64,000 nucleotides of DNA from positions 1 through 64,000 of the forward strand of contig NZ_JAPPVQ010000015.1 in the NCBI RefSeq assembly GCF_026768455.1. Reading direction: 5' to 3'. Origin of the DNA: Candidatus Nitrosotenuis cloacae (GTDB lineage: Archaea > Thermoproteota > Nitrososphaeria > Nitrososphaerales > Nitrosopumilaceae). The translations under genes and the position numbers were made by a program. Positions 16,710-24,363 of the stretch are shown in pieces. Position 1 is the first letter of the stretch, and every line of letters begins with the position of its first letter. A model generated the notes under the pieces. It saw only the letters and a program-made list of their open reading frames with translations. It was not told where the DNA came from and searched no databases.

Positions 16710-17174
16710 GTGCAAGAGGAAAAAAAATTTGTAGTAATTGCGCTAGTGTGCGGCTTTGCAGCGCTGGGTGGAATCCTCGGTTATGCAAGCATGGGATACG
16801 TGAGAGTGTTTAACATATTTTGGCCAGAAGAGATACGACAGACGCTAGAGTTCCGCAACGTGGACGGTCAGACCGTCGTAGTTGGCACCGTCGGCAACGC
16901 AGGCACAAACCCGGACCTGATAATGAGAACTGGCGACTTTACGTACATCCTGACCGTAAAAAATGCCGACGCGATTCCGCACCTGCTGTATATTGATGGC
17001 ATAGACAGGAGCACCAAGATGCTGCAGCCTGGAGATTCTGACAAAATATCCTTTAAGAGCAACGAGGAGACCGCGTTCAACTATTACGATCTGGCAGACG
17101 GCAAAAGGCTCCTTGGCACCATCCGAGCCACCAACGTAATACCACTTGACGCATTTGAGGGCAAAAAACCCTAA
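16710..17174 (+). CDS. Membrane-anchored cupredoxin-like protein lacking copper ligands
   Basis: 154 aa, GTG start. An N-terminal signal anchor (residues 7-30, VVIALVCGFAALGGILGY) is followed by an extracytoplasmic beta domain. The pattern DFTYILTVKNADAIPHLLYIDGI...MLQPGDSDKISFKSNEETAFNYYD matches a cupredoxin, with the first His region (PHLL). The usual Cys-x-x-His-x-x-Met loop is absent (FNYYDLADG), so no type 1 copper site is expected. An inverted repeat AATTGTC/GACAATT lies in the leader region. Function unknown. Confidence 0.6.
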   Translation: MQEEKKFVVIALVCGFAALGGILGYASMGYVRVFNIFWPEEIRQTLEFRNVDGQTVVVGTVGNAGTNPDLIMRTGDFTYILTVKNADAIPHLLYIDGIDRSTKMLQPGDSDKISFKSNEETAFNYYDLADGKRLLGTIRATNVIPLDAFEGKKP

Positions 17175-17200
17175 ATCCTCAAAGCCGGACTGGTGATAGA

Positions 17201-18097
17201 GTGATCTCGATAATTGGCAGTGGCAGAGTCGGCTCATCCATTGCGTTTCTCTGCGCATCGCTTGCAATAGACGATGTGGTTCTAATCAATCGCACGGAGA
17301 AAAAGGCACTAGGTGAGGCACTGGACATCTCAAACGCCGTTCCTGCAACATCATCAATCTCGGTTTCCGGCACGTCAGACTATTCAAAGATTGCAGGATC
17401 CGACGTAGTGGTGATCACCGCAAGCGTCGGAATGCACCAGCAGCGGAGAAGTGAGATGCTTTCCGAGCAGGTTGCAATGATTAGGCAAATAGCCGCAAGT
17501 ATTACAAAACATGCACCGGATGCCAAGATCCTAATGGTGACAAACCCGGTTGATGTCCTCACGTACGCGATCCAAAAGGAGGGATTTGCACCAAAAAACG
17601 TAATCGGTGTCGCGTCCAGCCTTGACTCAAGCCGCTTTAGATACCTTCTGGCAAGGGATCTTGGGACAAACCAGTCCAGCATATCGGGCGCGCTGGTGAT
17701 GGGAGAGCATGATGACTCGATGGTGCCGATATTCTCCAACGCAAGATGCAACGGAGTGCCAGTGGATGATCTTTTAGGGCCTGAGCAGAAACAAAGGATT
17801 ACTGCGGACATACGCAATTACTGGAAATACCTGCGGGAATACAAGGGGCAATCCGTGTTCGGCATATCAAAAAACACGTTTGATATAGTAAAATGCATGA
17901 TAAAAGACGAGCCACTCGAGGTGCCCGCATCAGTGCTGCTTGACGGGCAGTACGGACTGTATGACGTGTGCATCGGAGTCCCACTCACAATAGACAAGCG
18001 CGGAGTGCAGATACACCAAATCCAGATCACTCCTGAAGAAAAAGAGATGCTCCATAGATCCGCAGCGGCGGTAAAAAGCAACATTGCCAGAATCTAG
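17201..18097 (+). CDS. mdh: Malate/lactate dehydrogenase family protein, probable malate dehydrogenase
   Basis: 298 aa from GTG 17201; a TATA-like CCCTAAATCC ends about 22 nt upstream. Rossmann motif GSGRVG (6-11), VTNPVDVL (113-120), catalytic Asp142/Arg145 (SSLDSSRFR) and His170 in GEHDDSMVP are present. The substrate loop GMHQQRRSEML carries the Arg typical of malate rather than lactate enzymes. The residues after the second strand are Asn30-Arg31 (VLINRTE) rather than Asp or Glu, which may favour NADP(H). It serves the TCA cycle or reductive carbon metabolism. Confidence 0.85.
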   Translation: MISIIGSGRVGSSIAFLCASLAIDDVVLINRTEKKALGEALDISNAVPATSSISVSGTSDYSKIAGSDVVVITASVGMHQQRRSEMLSEQVAMIRQIAASITKHAPDAKILMVTNPVDVLTYAIQKEGFAPKNVIGVASSLDSSRFRYLLARDLGTNQSSISGALVMGEHDDSMVPIFSNARCNGVPVDDLLGPEQKQRITADIRNYWKYLREYKGQSVFGISKNTFDIVKCMIKDEPLEVPASVLLDGQYGLYDVCIGVPLTIDKRGVQIHQIQITPEEKEMLHRSAAAVKSNIARI

Positions 18098-18912
18098 CCA
18101 ATGATCTGATTTACCAGCTTTTGCAAGGAAAGTATCCTTTTTGGCGAGATGCCCGTCTTTCTCACAAAGTCGTTTATGTCAACATCCAGCAGGTCCTTTG
18201 CAATCATGAGCCGCTGCCTTGAAAACATCTCTATCTCCCTTCTACTTAATCCGAGTATGGTCGCAGGATACAGGTTCTTGTCCTCTACCAGTCGTTCAAG
18301 GCCGTTCTGCGGTGGATACCTCCAAGACAGGATCCGTTGCTTTATGCATCCTGCGTAGGTTACCACCTCGTCTGATACCTTTGTGTTGCACGCAAGCATC
18401 TCCCTGTCGACCATGTCCGAGAGATCCAAAAACCGAGCATGCGTGTAAAGCGATTCCTTTAGCCCCGTGTATCGTCCCGGCATGTTGTGGTACTTGCACT
18501 CTACAAGCCACTTCCTGTCATCCTGCGATGACTCTAGGATCAGGTCAACTTCGTGTTGCACGCAATGCCCCTGCATCTTGGCCCCAATTGAGAGCACTCT
18601 GTACCCATAGTGTTCAAGAACCCTGCCGACAAATGTCTCAAATGGAAATCCTGCAGGACCCATGCGCATTATGGATTCTTTTAGTCGGTACCGGTGTTTC
18701 ACCGCCTGATTTACCCCATCGGAAAGAAAGTGAAGCACCAATCTGTAGATCTCCCGGGTGGTGATTCCAGGATACAGCTTGGGGTGAATCCTCTCCAGAA
18801 TTTTTCTTGCCTCCTCCTTGGTTGCGCCCGCCCTGACGCATGTTGATTCGACCTTGTAAGGCTCAAACACTGCCTTCTGGCCGTTTGCTTTTGTTATGAT
18901 TACCTCTTTCAA
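18094..18912 (-). CDS. ATP-cone protein with PD-(D/E)XK nuclease-like domain
   Basis: About 272 aa from TTG 18910-18912 (LKEVIITKANGQKAVFEPYK); the longer frame to 18990 adds an unlikely leader, and a TATA-like box (about 18938-18945) supports the TTG. The N-terminus is an ATP-cone (VIITKANGQKAVFEPYKVESTCVRAGATKEEA split over about 3-90), the regulatory nucleotide-binding module of NrdR and ribonucleotide reductases. The middle has a restriction-endonuclease-like core: GFPFETFVGRVLEHYGY, HEVDLILES and LVECKYHN (Asp, Glu-x-Lys). A helical tail ends it. Nucleotide-responsive nuclease activity is inferred. Confidence 0.7.
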   Translation of the reverse strand: MKEVIITKANGQKAVFEPYKVESTCVRAGATKEEARKILERIHPKLYPGITTREIYRLVLHFLSDGVNQAVKHRYRLKESIMRMGPAGFPFETFVGRVLEHYGYRVLSIGAKMQGHCVQHEVDLILESSQDDRKWLVECKYHNMPGRYTGLKESLYTHARFLDLSDMVDREMLACNTKVSDEVVTYAGCIKQRILSWRYPPQNGLERLVEDKNLYPATILGLSRREIEMFSRQRLMIAKDLLDVDINDFVRKTGISPKRILSLQKLVNQIIG

Positions 18913-19056
18913 CTTCCAACACACTTGAGGACGGCCCAAATTAATGGCATGACCCGATTGGCAAAAAATTGTATTTATGGAATAAGGCAAATACCACCTC
19001 TGAGAATTTGGCGGCCAAACTCAAAGCTGGAAATCTACAGTCATTCTAATATTGTG

Positions 19057-19533
19057 ATGCTTCCAAGACAGTTCATGGCAAAACAATCTATGTGGATTGG
19101 AATTACAATAGGCGTATTCTTTGCAGGCCTTGGAATAGGCTATGCCGCATTTCAGGCAGCCGGTCCAACACCTAACATGCAGATGTGGCAGAATATGATG
19201 CAAGATCCAAATCAGCGACAACAGATGTTGACTCACATGATGTCCGATCCTGCAATAATGCAGCAAATGGATAAAATGATGATGAGCGATCCTGATCACA
19301 TGGTGCAGATGCACCAAATGATGATGAACGATCAAGCACACATGAAGGAGATGCACCAAATGATGGTAGATGATCCAGAACATATGAAGAGGATGGCCGA
19401 GATGATGGGGCCTCACATGCTAGATACTATGATGGGTGATCCCCAAATGCGACAACATGTGATGGACAGGATGCAAAATATGACCGGAGCACACATGCAG
19501 CCTGGCATGAGTCAGGGCATGATGAGTCCATAG
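19057..19533 (+). CDS. Secreted or anchored Met/His-rich protein, putative copper binder
   Basis: 158 aa from ATG 19057 (alternative ATG 19075, MAKQSMWIG). An N-terminal hydrophobic helix (about 12-36) places it at the membrane exterior. The remainder contains five 14-residue repeats of the type MMSDPDHMVQMHQM (residues 47-116) followed by more Met/His-rich sequence. Clusters of Met and His with Asp are typical of extracytoplasmic copper(I) chaperones or buffers, and ammonia oxidisers depend heavily on copper enzymes. The role is inferred from composition alone. The next gene is a VIT1-type metal transporter. Confidence 0.7.
   Translation: MLPRQFMAKQSMWIGITIGVFFAGLGIGYAAFQAAGPTPNMQMWQNMMQDPNQRQQMLTHMMSDPAIMQQMDKMMMSDPDHMVQMHQMMMNDQAHMKEMHQMMVDDPEHMKRMAEMMGPHMLDTMMGDPQMRQHVMDRMQNMTGAHMQPGMSQGMMSP
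19195..19404 (+). repeat. Five tandem 42-nt coding repeats in the Met-rich protein
   Basis: Five in-register units encode M(M/V)xDPxxMxxMxxM. Units 2-4 are most alike. The repeats vary at the DNA level, so the array is old or under coding selection. Confidence 0.7.
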
Positions 19534-19588
19534 CCGGCACCACAATTTTTTCCAATTCTTTTTAATGTGATATTCATATCCATATGTG

Positions 19589-20281
19589 ATGAAGTGGCAC
19601 TTTGAGGATTTCATTTACGGCTCATTTGACGGCTCTGTAACCACTTTTGCGATTGTAGCGGGGGCGGTGGGCGCCTCACTCTCCCCAGCAATCATTCTGG
19701 TGTTGGGATTTGCCAATCTTGGGGCAGATGGATTTGCAATGGCAGTTGGAAACTACCAGGCAACCAAGGCACGAATCGAGTATATACAAAAGGAAAAGAG
19801 ACGCGAGGAATGGGAGATAGAGAACATGGCAGAGACGGAAAGACAGGAGATACGCGATATATACGCAAAGAAGGGATTTACCAGCGATCTCTTGGACGAG
19901 ATAGTCAAGGTGATCACCTCGAGAAAAAAAATCTGGATTGACACAATGATGAAAGAAGAACTGGGGCTGATTGAAGACGGCAGAAGGCCGTTTGATACGG
20001 CGCTGAGCACCATTCTGGGATTTGCCATGATTGGGATGATTCCGTTAATCCCGTTTGTCTTCCTTTACGTGTCAGGACTCTCAGTCTCCGTATCTGCAAG
20101 CTTTGCCTATTCCATAGCGTTCACGCTCGGGGCATTCTTCCTCATAGGTATGATCAAAGGCAGGATGGTCAAAAAGTCGCTATTCCGGTCAGGGTCTGCA
20201 ACATTGCTAGTCGGAGTGTTAGCAGCTGCCGTGGCGTATGTGGTAGGATATGCACTGAGCAGCCTTGTAAATGGGGCCTAG
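19589..20281 (+). CDS. VIT1/CCC1-family iron/manganese transporter
   Basis: 230 aa from ATG 19589, 23 nt after TTTTTAAT; a GTG lies one codon earlier. The N-terminus FEDFIYGSFDGSVTTFAIVAGAVGA is the conserved first helix of VIT family proteins ('i.Gg.DGl.t.faivag..ga'). It is followed by NLGADGFAMAVGNYQATKA, a charged metal-binding helical insert (EWEIENMAETERQEIRDIYAKKG) and three further TM helices. Such proteins export Fe2+ or Mn2+ from the cytosol. It sits next to the Met-rich protein, suggesting a metal-handling pair. Confidence 0.85.
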   Translation: MKWHFEDFIYGSFDGSVTTFAIVAGAVGASLSPAIILVLGFANLGADGFAMAVGNYQATKARIEYIQKEKRREEWEIENMAETERQEIRDIYAKKGFTSDLLDEIVKVITSRKKIWIDTMMKEELGLIEDGRRPFDTALSTILGFAMIGMIPLIPFVFLYVSGLSVSVSASFAYSIAFTLGAFFLIGMIKGRMVKKSLFRSGSATLLVGVLAAAVAYVVGYALSSLVNGA

Positions 20282-20754
20282 AATCTTACCACTTCGTCTT
20301 CTACGTGGTCGTCAAACATGCGAGTCAGGGCGTGATAGTACATCTTGCGTGTGTCCTCACTGTTACAAACTGTGAGCAGCCTTACAAAATCAGTTGCAGT
20401 AACAATGCCGCGCAGCACGTCTTCATCAAGAACCGGTAGCCTGCGAATCTTCCTTGTGTACATCAGGTCCGCTGCAACCCACACACCCTCGCTTGAGTTG
20501 ATGTGGATTAACGGGGACGACATCACCTGCTTTACCTTGGTGTGAATAGGATACGCATGCGCTGCAATCCTTATGGCAAAATCCCTGTCGGTCATTATGC
20601 CTATTGGAATGTCGTTTTCTGTCACTATTACGGATCCAACCTTTGCCTTTTCCATCAGTTTTGCCGCCTCGTTGACGGTAGCAGACGCATCCACCGTGAT
20701 AAGCGATCTTGTCATGATGTCTCTTACTAGTATCTCCTGCGGTGCCTGTGCCAT
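20278..20754 (-). CDS. CBS-domain pair protein
   Basis: 158 aa containing one Bateman module: VRDIMTRSLITVDASATVNEAAKLM...VTENDIPIGIMTDRDF (first CBS) and VKQVMSSPLIHINSSEGVWVAADLM...VLRGIVTATDFVRL (second). CBS pairs bind adenosine nucleotides and signal energy state to partner proteins. No catalytic domain is attached. It is divergent from a UspA gene; the shared 97-bp gap holds three TGAWAATC-type motifs. It resembles the CBS protein at 24858-25292. Confidence 0.88.
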   Translation of the reverse strand: MAQAPQEILVRDIMTRSLITVDASATVNEAAKLMEKAKVGSVIVTENDIPIGIMTDRDFAIRIAAHAYPIHTKVKQVMSSPLIHINSSEGVWVAADLMYTRKIRRLPVLDEDVLRGIVTATDFVRLLTVCNSEDTRKMYYHALTRMFDDHVEDEVVRF

Positions 20755-20793
20755 GTATGACGTAGAGCCGCCTTGATATTTGAGATGGTACGC

Positions 20794-20828
20794 GAATTAT
20801 CAGGGCTGAAAATCAATTCGGATAATCA
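20794..20828. promoter_or_regulatory. Three TGAWAATC-type motifs between divergent CBS and UspA genes
   Basis: Minus-strand TGATAATTC (20794-20802), plus-strand TGAAAATCA (20807-20815) and plus-strand GGATAATCA (20820-20828). The outer copies lie just upstream of TATA-like boxes for each gene (CTCAAATATC complement near 20770-20780; GTTTAATTT about 20837-20845). Confidence 0.5.
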
Positions 20829-20851
20829 AGGCGCACGTTTAATTTCATACT

Positions 20852-21298
20852 ATGGCAACCAAAGTTACCGTGGCAAACTCTAAGATAAGACACATAGTAG
20901 TGGCGCTGGATGACTCCAAGCACTCACAGAAGGCTCTGGATCATGCAATATATCTTGCAAGACAGAGTCAGGCAAAGCTTTCCGGAATTTACGTAATACC
21001 GCTGTTTTCTGTAAATTACACCAAACCTGCGTCAAAGTTTGCAAAATGGTTTGTCGACTCTGGAAGAAAGGTCCTAGCAGACGCAAAAACAAAGTCTGCG
21101 CAGAACGGGATACTGTTTTACGAGAACATTGCAAACGGAAATGAGGGCTTTACTGTCATATCTTTTGCAAAGAAGAAAAAAGCGGACCTGATAGTCATCG
21201 GCTCCAGAGGCAGAAGCAACGTAAAAGAGTTCTTTTTGGGCAGCGTCTCACATTACGTGGCACACAAATCGTCAATACCGGTTTTAATTGTCAAGTAA
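20852..21298 (+). CDS. Universal stress protein (UspA family)
   Basis: 148 aa. UspA fold with first strand HIVVALDDSKHSQKALDHAIYLA, the nucleotide-loop motif LIVIGSRGRSNVKEFFLGSVSHYVAHKSSIPVLIVK (G-x2-G-x9-G-S, ATP-binding type). The TATA-like box (about 20837-20845) is too close to ATG 20852; a GTG at 20870 (MANSKIRHIVV) would restore the usual spacing and gives an N-terminus like the other UspA proteins here. Preceded by TGAWAATC motifs; the phosphoribosyltransferase follows 18 nt or so downstream. Confidence 0.88.
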   Translation: MATKVTVANSKIRHIVVALDDSKHSQKALDHAIYLARQSQAKLSGIYVIPLFSVNYTKPASKFAKWFVDSGRKVLADAKTKSAQNGILFYENIANGNEGFTVISFAKKKKADLIVIGSRGRSNVKEFFLGSVSHYVAHKSSIPVLIVK

Positions 21299-21334
21299 AA
21301 TCGATTCAGCGGCATCTTGGGCAGTACCGGCACA

Positions 21335-21964
21335 ATGATCCACGACCGAGTACACGCAGGCAAGCTTTTGGCAGAAAAATTAGCGCCGCTGATCAAGGGA
21401 AAAGACTGCCTTGTACTTGCAATCCCTAGAGGCGGCGTGATCGTAGGAGACGAGATAGCGCGAAGGCTGGGGCTGTCGCTTGACGTAATAATCTCAAAGA
21501 AAATCACTCCACCTGACTATCCCGAATACGCGGTGGGGGCCATCACGTATGACGGCGTGATGTATTTTGGTCACGAGTGGGAAAAATACTCCCACGACTT
21601 GAAATTTGAGGAGGAGATAAGCAGAAAAAAATCTGAGGTGGCAAGGCAGATCGAATCTTACCGGGGCAACACCAATTATGATTTTGGCAGCAAGGTGGTC
21701 GTTTTAGTGGATGACGGAATAGCAACCGGCTCAACAGTGTGCGCGATTTTAAAATGGCTCTCGCAAAAAAAGGTCACAGAGATAATCTTGGCAACACCCA
21801 TCATTCCGTTTGTGACGTGCGAGGTGCTCAAGCGATTTGGAATACATATTGTTGCACTTGAAATTCCAATCGACTTTTCCTCAGTGGGGCAGTTTTACAG
21901 AAAGTTTGATCAGGTGCCTGATCAGATAGTGACAGGCATTATCTCAAAATACCGAACTACCTGA
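21335..21964 (+). CDS. Phosphoribosyltransferase-family protein
   Basis: About 209 aa from ATG 21335 (MIHDRVHAGKLLAEKL); a TTG at 21317 would add six residues. The PRPP loop is VVVLVDDGIATGSTVCAIL, the diagnostic 'vvlvDDgiaTGaT' signature. An N-terminal PRGGVIVGDEIARRLGLSLDVIISKKI segment matches the stand-alone PRTases often found in stress clusters. The acceptor base is unknown. It follows a UspA gene and shares a 3' overlap of 8 nt with the convergent UspA gene. Confidence 0.85.
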   Translation: MIHDRVHAGKLLAEKLAPLIKGKDCLVLAIPRGGVIVGDEIARRLGLSLDVIISKKITPPDYPEYAVGAITYDGVMYFGHEWEKYSHDLKFEEEISRKKSEVARQIESYRGNTNYDFGSKVVVLVDDGIATGSTVCAILKWLSQKKVTEIILATPIIPFVTCEVLKRFGIHIVALEIPIDFSSVGQFYRKFDQVPDQIVTGIISKYRTT

Positions 21965-22418
21965 CTATGAGCACCGGGCAGCTTGCAGCCTCTGATACCC
22001 TTCTACTGACGCTTCCCAGCGTCTTTACCTTGCCTATGCCATGCAGTCCCTGACTGCCAATTACTATTAGGTTGATGGAACTTTTTTTTGCCACCTTTAG
22101 TATCTCCTCGGCTGTGTTTCCGTCAATTATTATCTTGTAGTATGAGCGCACGTTGTTTGCCTTGCAGTATTTCATCTGGGCGGCAAGCATACTCTCTGCC
22201 TCGGCTTTTGCGGACTTGAGCAACCTTCTGTGGAGATCCCCGGCACTTGCGCTTTTCACAAAGCCAAGAAGTGAGCCTGGAGGCACGACGCTTCCGACAT
22301 TTACTACCATACACAAATAGACACTACTGCCGGCAGCCTTTGCTATCTTGACTGCCTCGCTTAATGCCTTTTTTGAAAATCGGGAGCCATCATATGGCAC
22401 TAGGATTTTTTGGTACAT
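21957..22418 (-). CDS. Universal stress protein (UspA family)
   Basis: 153 aa. It starts MYQKILVPYDGSRFSKKALSEAVKIA and ends LIVIGSQGLHGIGKVKTLGSVSRRVSEAASCPVLIVR, with the G-x2-G-x(8-9)-GS ATP-binding loop. The middle contains a longer, hydrophobic segment (LCMVVNVGSVVPPGSLLGF) than in its neighbours. It is the second gene of a two-UspA operon (5-nt gap after 22424-22852). Confidence 0.88.
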   Translation of the reverse strand: MYQKILVPYDGSRFSKKALSEAVKIAKAAGSSVYLCMVVNVGSVVPPGSLLGFVKSASAGDLHRRLLKSAKAEAESMLAAQMKYCKANNVRSYYKIIIDGNTAEEILKVAKKSSINLIVIGSQGLHGIGKVKTLGSVSRRVSEAASCPVLIVR

Positions 22419-22423
22419 CTATC

Positions 22424-22852
22424 TCACTTTACTATCAGCACTGGAACTGACGACTTGTGAAGTATTGCGTTTGAAACACTACCAAGGAAGATCTCACTCA
22501 CTCTGCCTTTTCCACGTGCACCAATAACTATGAGATCAAACTTTTTAGATTTTGCAATGCTGATCACCTGGTCTACTGGGTTTCCATACACTATTGCATA
22601 TTTGAACAGAATTCCACTCCTTGCGGCTCTAACCTTTGCCTTTTCTAGGAACTTGCCGGCCTCTTTTTTCTGGTATATCTTGTATGGGACCACTGACGGC
22701 ATGAACTCGGCTGGAAGAAATGATATCACATGTACGCCGAGTACAGTTGCCTGGCATGCGCGCGCTACGGTTATTGCCTCGTCTAGAGCATCAAAAGAGG
22801 TCTTGGATCCGTCCATTGGAACTAGGATTTTTTTAATTTGAGTTTGTATCAC
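22424..22852 (-). CDS. Universal stress protein (UspA family)
   Basis: 142 aa. Strand 1 is KKILVPMDGSKTSFDALDEAI; the ATP loop is LIVIGARGKGRVSEIFLGSVSNAILHKSSVPVLIVK. It heads a UspA operon. Its promoter has a TATA-like GTTTAAATT (complement of 22874-22882) ending 21 nt before ATG, with TGATAATCG 9 nt further upstream. Confidence 0.88.
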   Translation of the reverse strand: MIQTQIKKILVPMDGSKTSFDALDEAITVARACQATVLGVHVISFLPAEFMPSVVPYKIYQKKEAGKFLEKAKVRAARSGILFKYAIVYGNPVDQVISIAKSKKFDLIVIGARGKGRVSEIFLGSVSNAILHKSSVPVLIVK

Positions 22853-22873
22853 AGAATTGGTCTTTAGTTTTTT

Positions 22874-22900
22874 AATTTAAACATTTTACCTCGATTATCA
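22874..22900 (-). promoter_or_regulatory. TGATAATC motif plus TATA box of the UspA operon
   Basis: On the minus strand TGATAATCG (22892-22900) is followed 9 nt later by GTTTAAATT (22874-22882). Confidence 0.5.
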
Positions 22901-22925
22901 TGGGTAATAATCGAATCCAGGCTTG

Positions 22926-23002
22926 CGATTTTCAACTATGATAATCCTCGTACTGCTTAACTATCACGCACACGTAATGGCATCGTACAGTGATCCTGTA
23001 CA
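22926..23002 (+). promoter_or_regulatory. Orphan TGATAATC-TATA element followed by a small hairpin
   Basis: Plus-strand TGATAATCC (22939-22947) lies 8 nt before CTTAACTA (about 22956-22963), the same layout as the stress-gene promoters. A complementary-strand copy sits at 22926-22934. No good gene starts at the predicted start site. A perfect hairpin GTACAG/CTGTAC lies just downstream (about 22986-23002). It could drive a small RNA or be a leftover. Confidence 0.3.
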
Positions 23003-23119
23003 TATGGACGGGAATGCTTGGTGATAACCAGAAAAGTTCACTCAGGTGCAACGTTTTTGCATTCTCGTCTTTTCATTATTCTGCAAAACTGTTAAATGCA
23101 TTTGCGAAATATTTTGTGT

Positions 23120-23545
23120 ATGGATTACAGCTTTTCGAGTATTCTTGTCTGCTATGATGGCTCCAAATATTCCGACAAGGCACTGCGACAGGCATGCGAT
23201 CTTGCAAAAAGGTATGGTGCATCATTGACGGTGATCCACATTATAGAAAAGACGAAAAAGTCCGACGTACTGGCCGGAAGCGAATACACCAAAATTCTGC
23301 GCAGGTACGCAAAATCGTCTATGGAAAAGGCACAAAAAATAGCAAAAGACAATGACGTTGAGCCAACGATGGTGACAAAGGAGGGAAACGTTGCAAAAGA
23401 AATAGTGCAGTTTGCAAAATCAAGCAAGACGGATCTGGTGGTGGTCGGCAGCAAGGGGCTTGGGGCTGTACTGCAATTCCTGCTAGGCTCTGTATCATCA
23501 AACATTGCGAATCATTCAATGTGCTCCGTCCTGATAGTAAAGTGA
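23120..23545 (+). CDS. Universal stress protein (UspA family)
   Basis: 141 aa from ATG 23120 (MDYSFSSILVCYDGSKYS), 21 nt after a GTTAAATGC TATA-like box; the frame runs eight codons further upstream but those residues are atypical. ATP loop LVVVGSKGLGAVLQFLLGSVSSNIANHSMCSVLIVK. No TGAWAATC motif lies directly before its TATA box, unlike its neighbours. Confidence 0.87.
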   Translation: MDYSFSSILVCYDGSKYSDKALRQACDLAKRYGASLTVIHIIEKTKKSDVLAGSEYTKILRRYAKSSMEKAQKIAKDNDVEPTMVTKEGNVAKEIVQFAKSSKTDLVVVGSKGLGAVLQFLLGSVSSNIANHSMCSVLIVK

Positions 23546-23556
23546 GGTTTCAAACC

Positions 23557-23581
23557 TGATAATCATGCCTTGTTTTTATTA
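23557..23581 (+). promoter_or_regulatory. TGATAATCA motif plus TATA box of the FMN-binding protein gene
   Basis: TGATAATCA (23557-23565), then a TATA-like TTTTTATTA (about 23573-23581) 7 nt later and the GTG start at 23605. Confidence 0.5.
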
Positions 23582-23604
23582 AAAATACGACAGTACCGAC
23601 TGTT

Positions 23605-24081
23605 GTGGTGCTCATACCAGACAAGATAATACATCTAATCAGAAAGGAAAACGTGCTGATCGTAGGTTCTTCTGATGTAAAGGGAATCTGCAACGTCTCA
23701 CCAAGAACCACATTCCTTTTGGATTCCGACGGATCGATCTACTGGCTTGAGCTCTTTAAACACAAAACGTATCGCAACATTCAGAAAAATCCGTGGTGTA
23801 GCATCGCAGTATTTGATAAAAAAAAGATTGTGGGATACCAGATAAAGGGAAAAGTGACGTTGGTCAAAGACCGCAAATTACGATCCGAGATCACCGTTAA
23901 AATCATCGACCGACTCACACGGCAGCACCGACAACGCATACTTGGAGAAAATAAAAGACTCGGCTTGGCCAAGTTTACTCCAAAGATAGTATACTCGTTG
24001 AACCCAAACGAGCTTGCCGACTCGCCACTTGGCATTGAGGCGACAAACGAGTCATTAAATGCCGCAGACATGAAATGGTAA
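23605..24081 (+). CDS. Pyridoxamine-5'-phosphate-oxidase-like FMN-binding protein
   Basis: 158 aa, GTG start. The split-barrel flavin domain shows IIHLIRKENVLIVGSSDVKGICNVSPRTTFLLDSDGSIYWLEL, then HKTYRNIQKNPWCSIAVFD and GYQIKGKVTLVKD. The protein at 53327-53746 has the same opening and segment order, so the two are paralogues. Members bind FMN or F420 and act as small oxidoreductases or sensors. It is followed 3 nt later by a C2H2 zinc-finger gene, as in the second locus. Confidence 0.82.
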   Translation: MVLIPDKIIHLIRKENVLIVGSSDVKGICNVSPRTTFLLDSDGSIYWLELFKHKTYRNIQKNPWCSIAVFDKKKIVGYQIKGKVTLVKDRKLRSEITVKIIDRLTRQHRQRILGENKRLGLAKFTPKIVYSLNPNELADSPLGIEATNESLNAADMKW

Positions 24082-24084
24082 ACA

Positions 24085-24363
24085 ATGAGCATGCATAATC
24101 GCGCAGTATGCATATTCTGCGACCGCCAGAGGTCTCTTTATGCCGACAAGCCACAGTGGCTGAGACACCTTTACACGCACCGGGAAGCCATGATTGCATA
24201 CGTTGTCGACCATTATGAAAAATGCCCGCTTGGCGCATACCCAAAACAAATCCGTGACAAGGTAGAGTATGCTGGCCACCTTCGATGGGGGCATACAAAA
24301 AGAGAACTAACAGAGTGGGTATACCACAATCTCATTGAAAACCAGGTTGTCACGTACCCTTAA
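24085..24363 (+). CDS. Small C2H2 zinc-finger protein
   Basis: 92 aa. VCIFCDRQRSLYADKPQWLRHLYTH gives C9-x2-C12-x15-H28-x3-H32, a C2H2 finger with a slightly long loop. The rest (EKCPLGAYPKQIRDKVEYAGHLRWGHTKRELTEWVYHNLI) looks like a small winged-helix-type region. Likely nucleic-acid binding. It lies just downstream of the FMN-binding gene and its last 4 nt overlap the convergent gene. Confidence 0.7.
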   Translation: MSMHNRAVCIFCDRQRSLYADKPQWLRHLYTHREAMIAYVVDHYEKCPLGAYPKQIRDKVEYAGHLRWGHTKRELTEWVYHNLIENQVVTYP

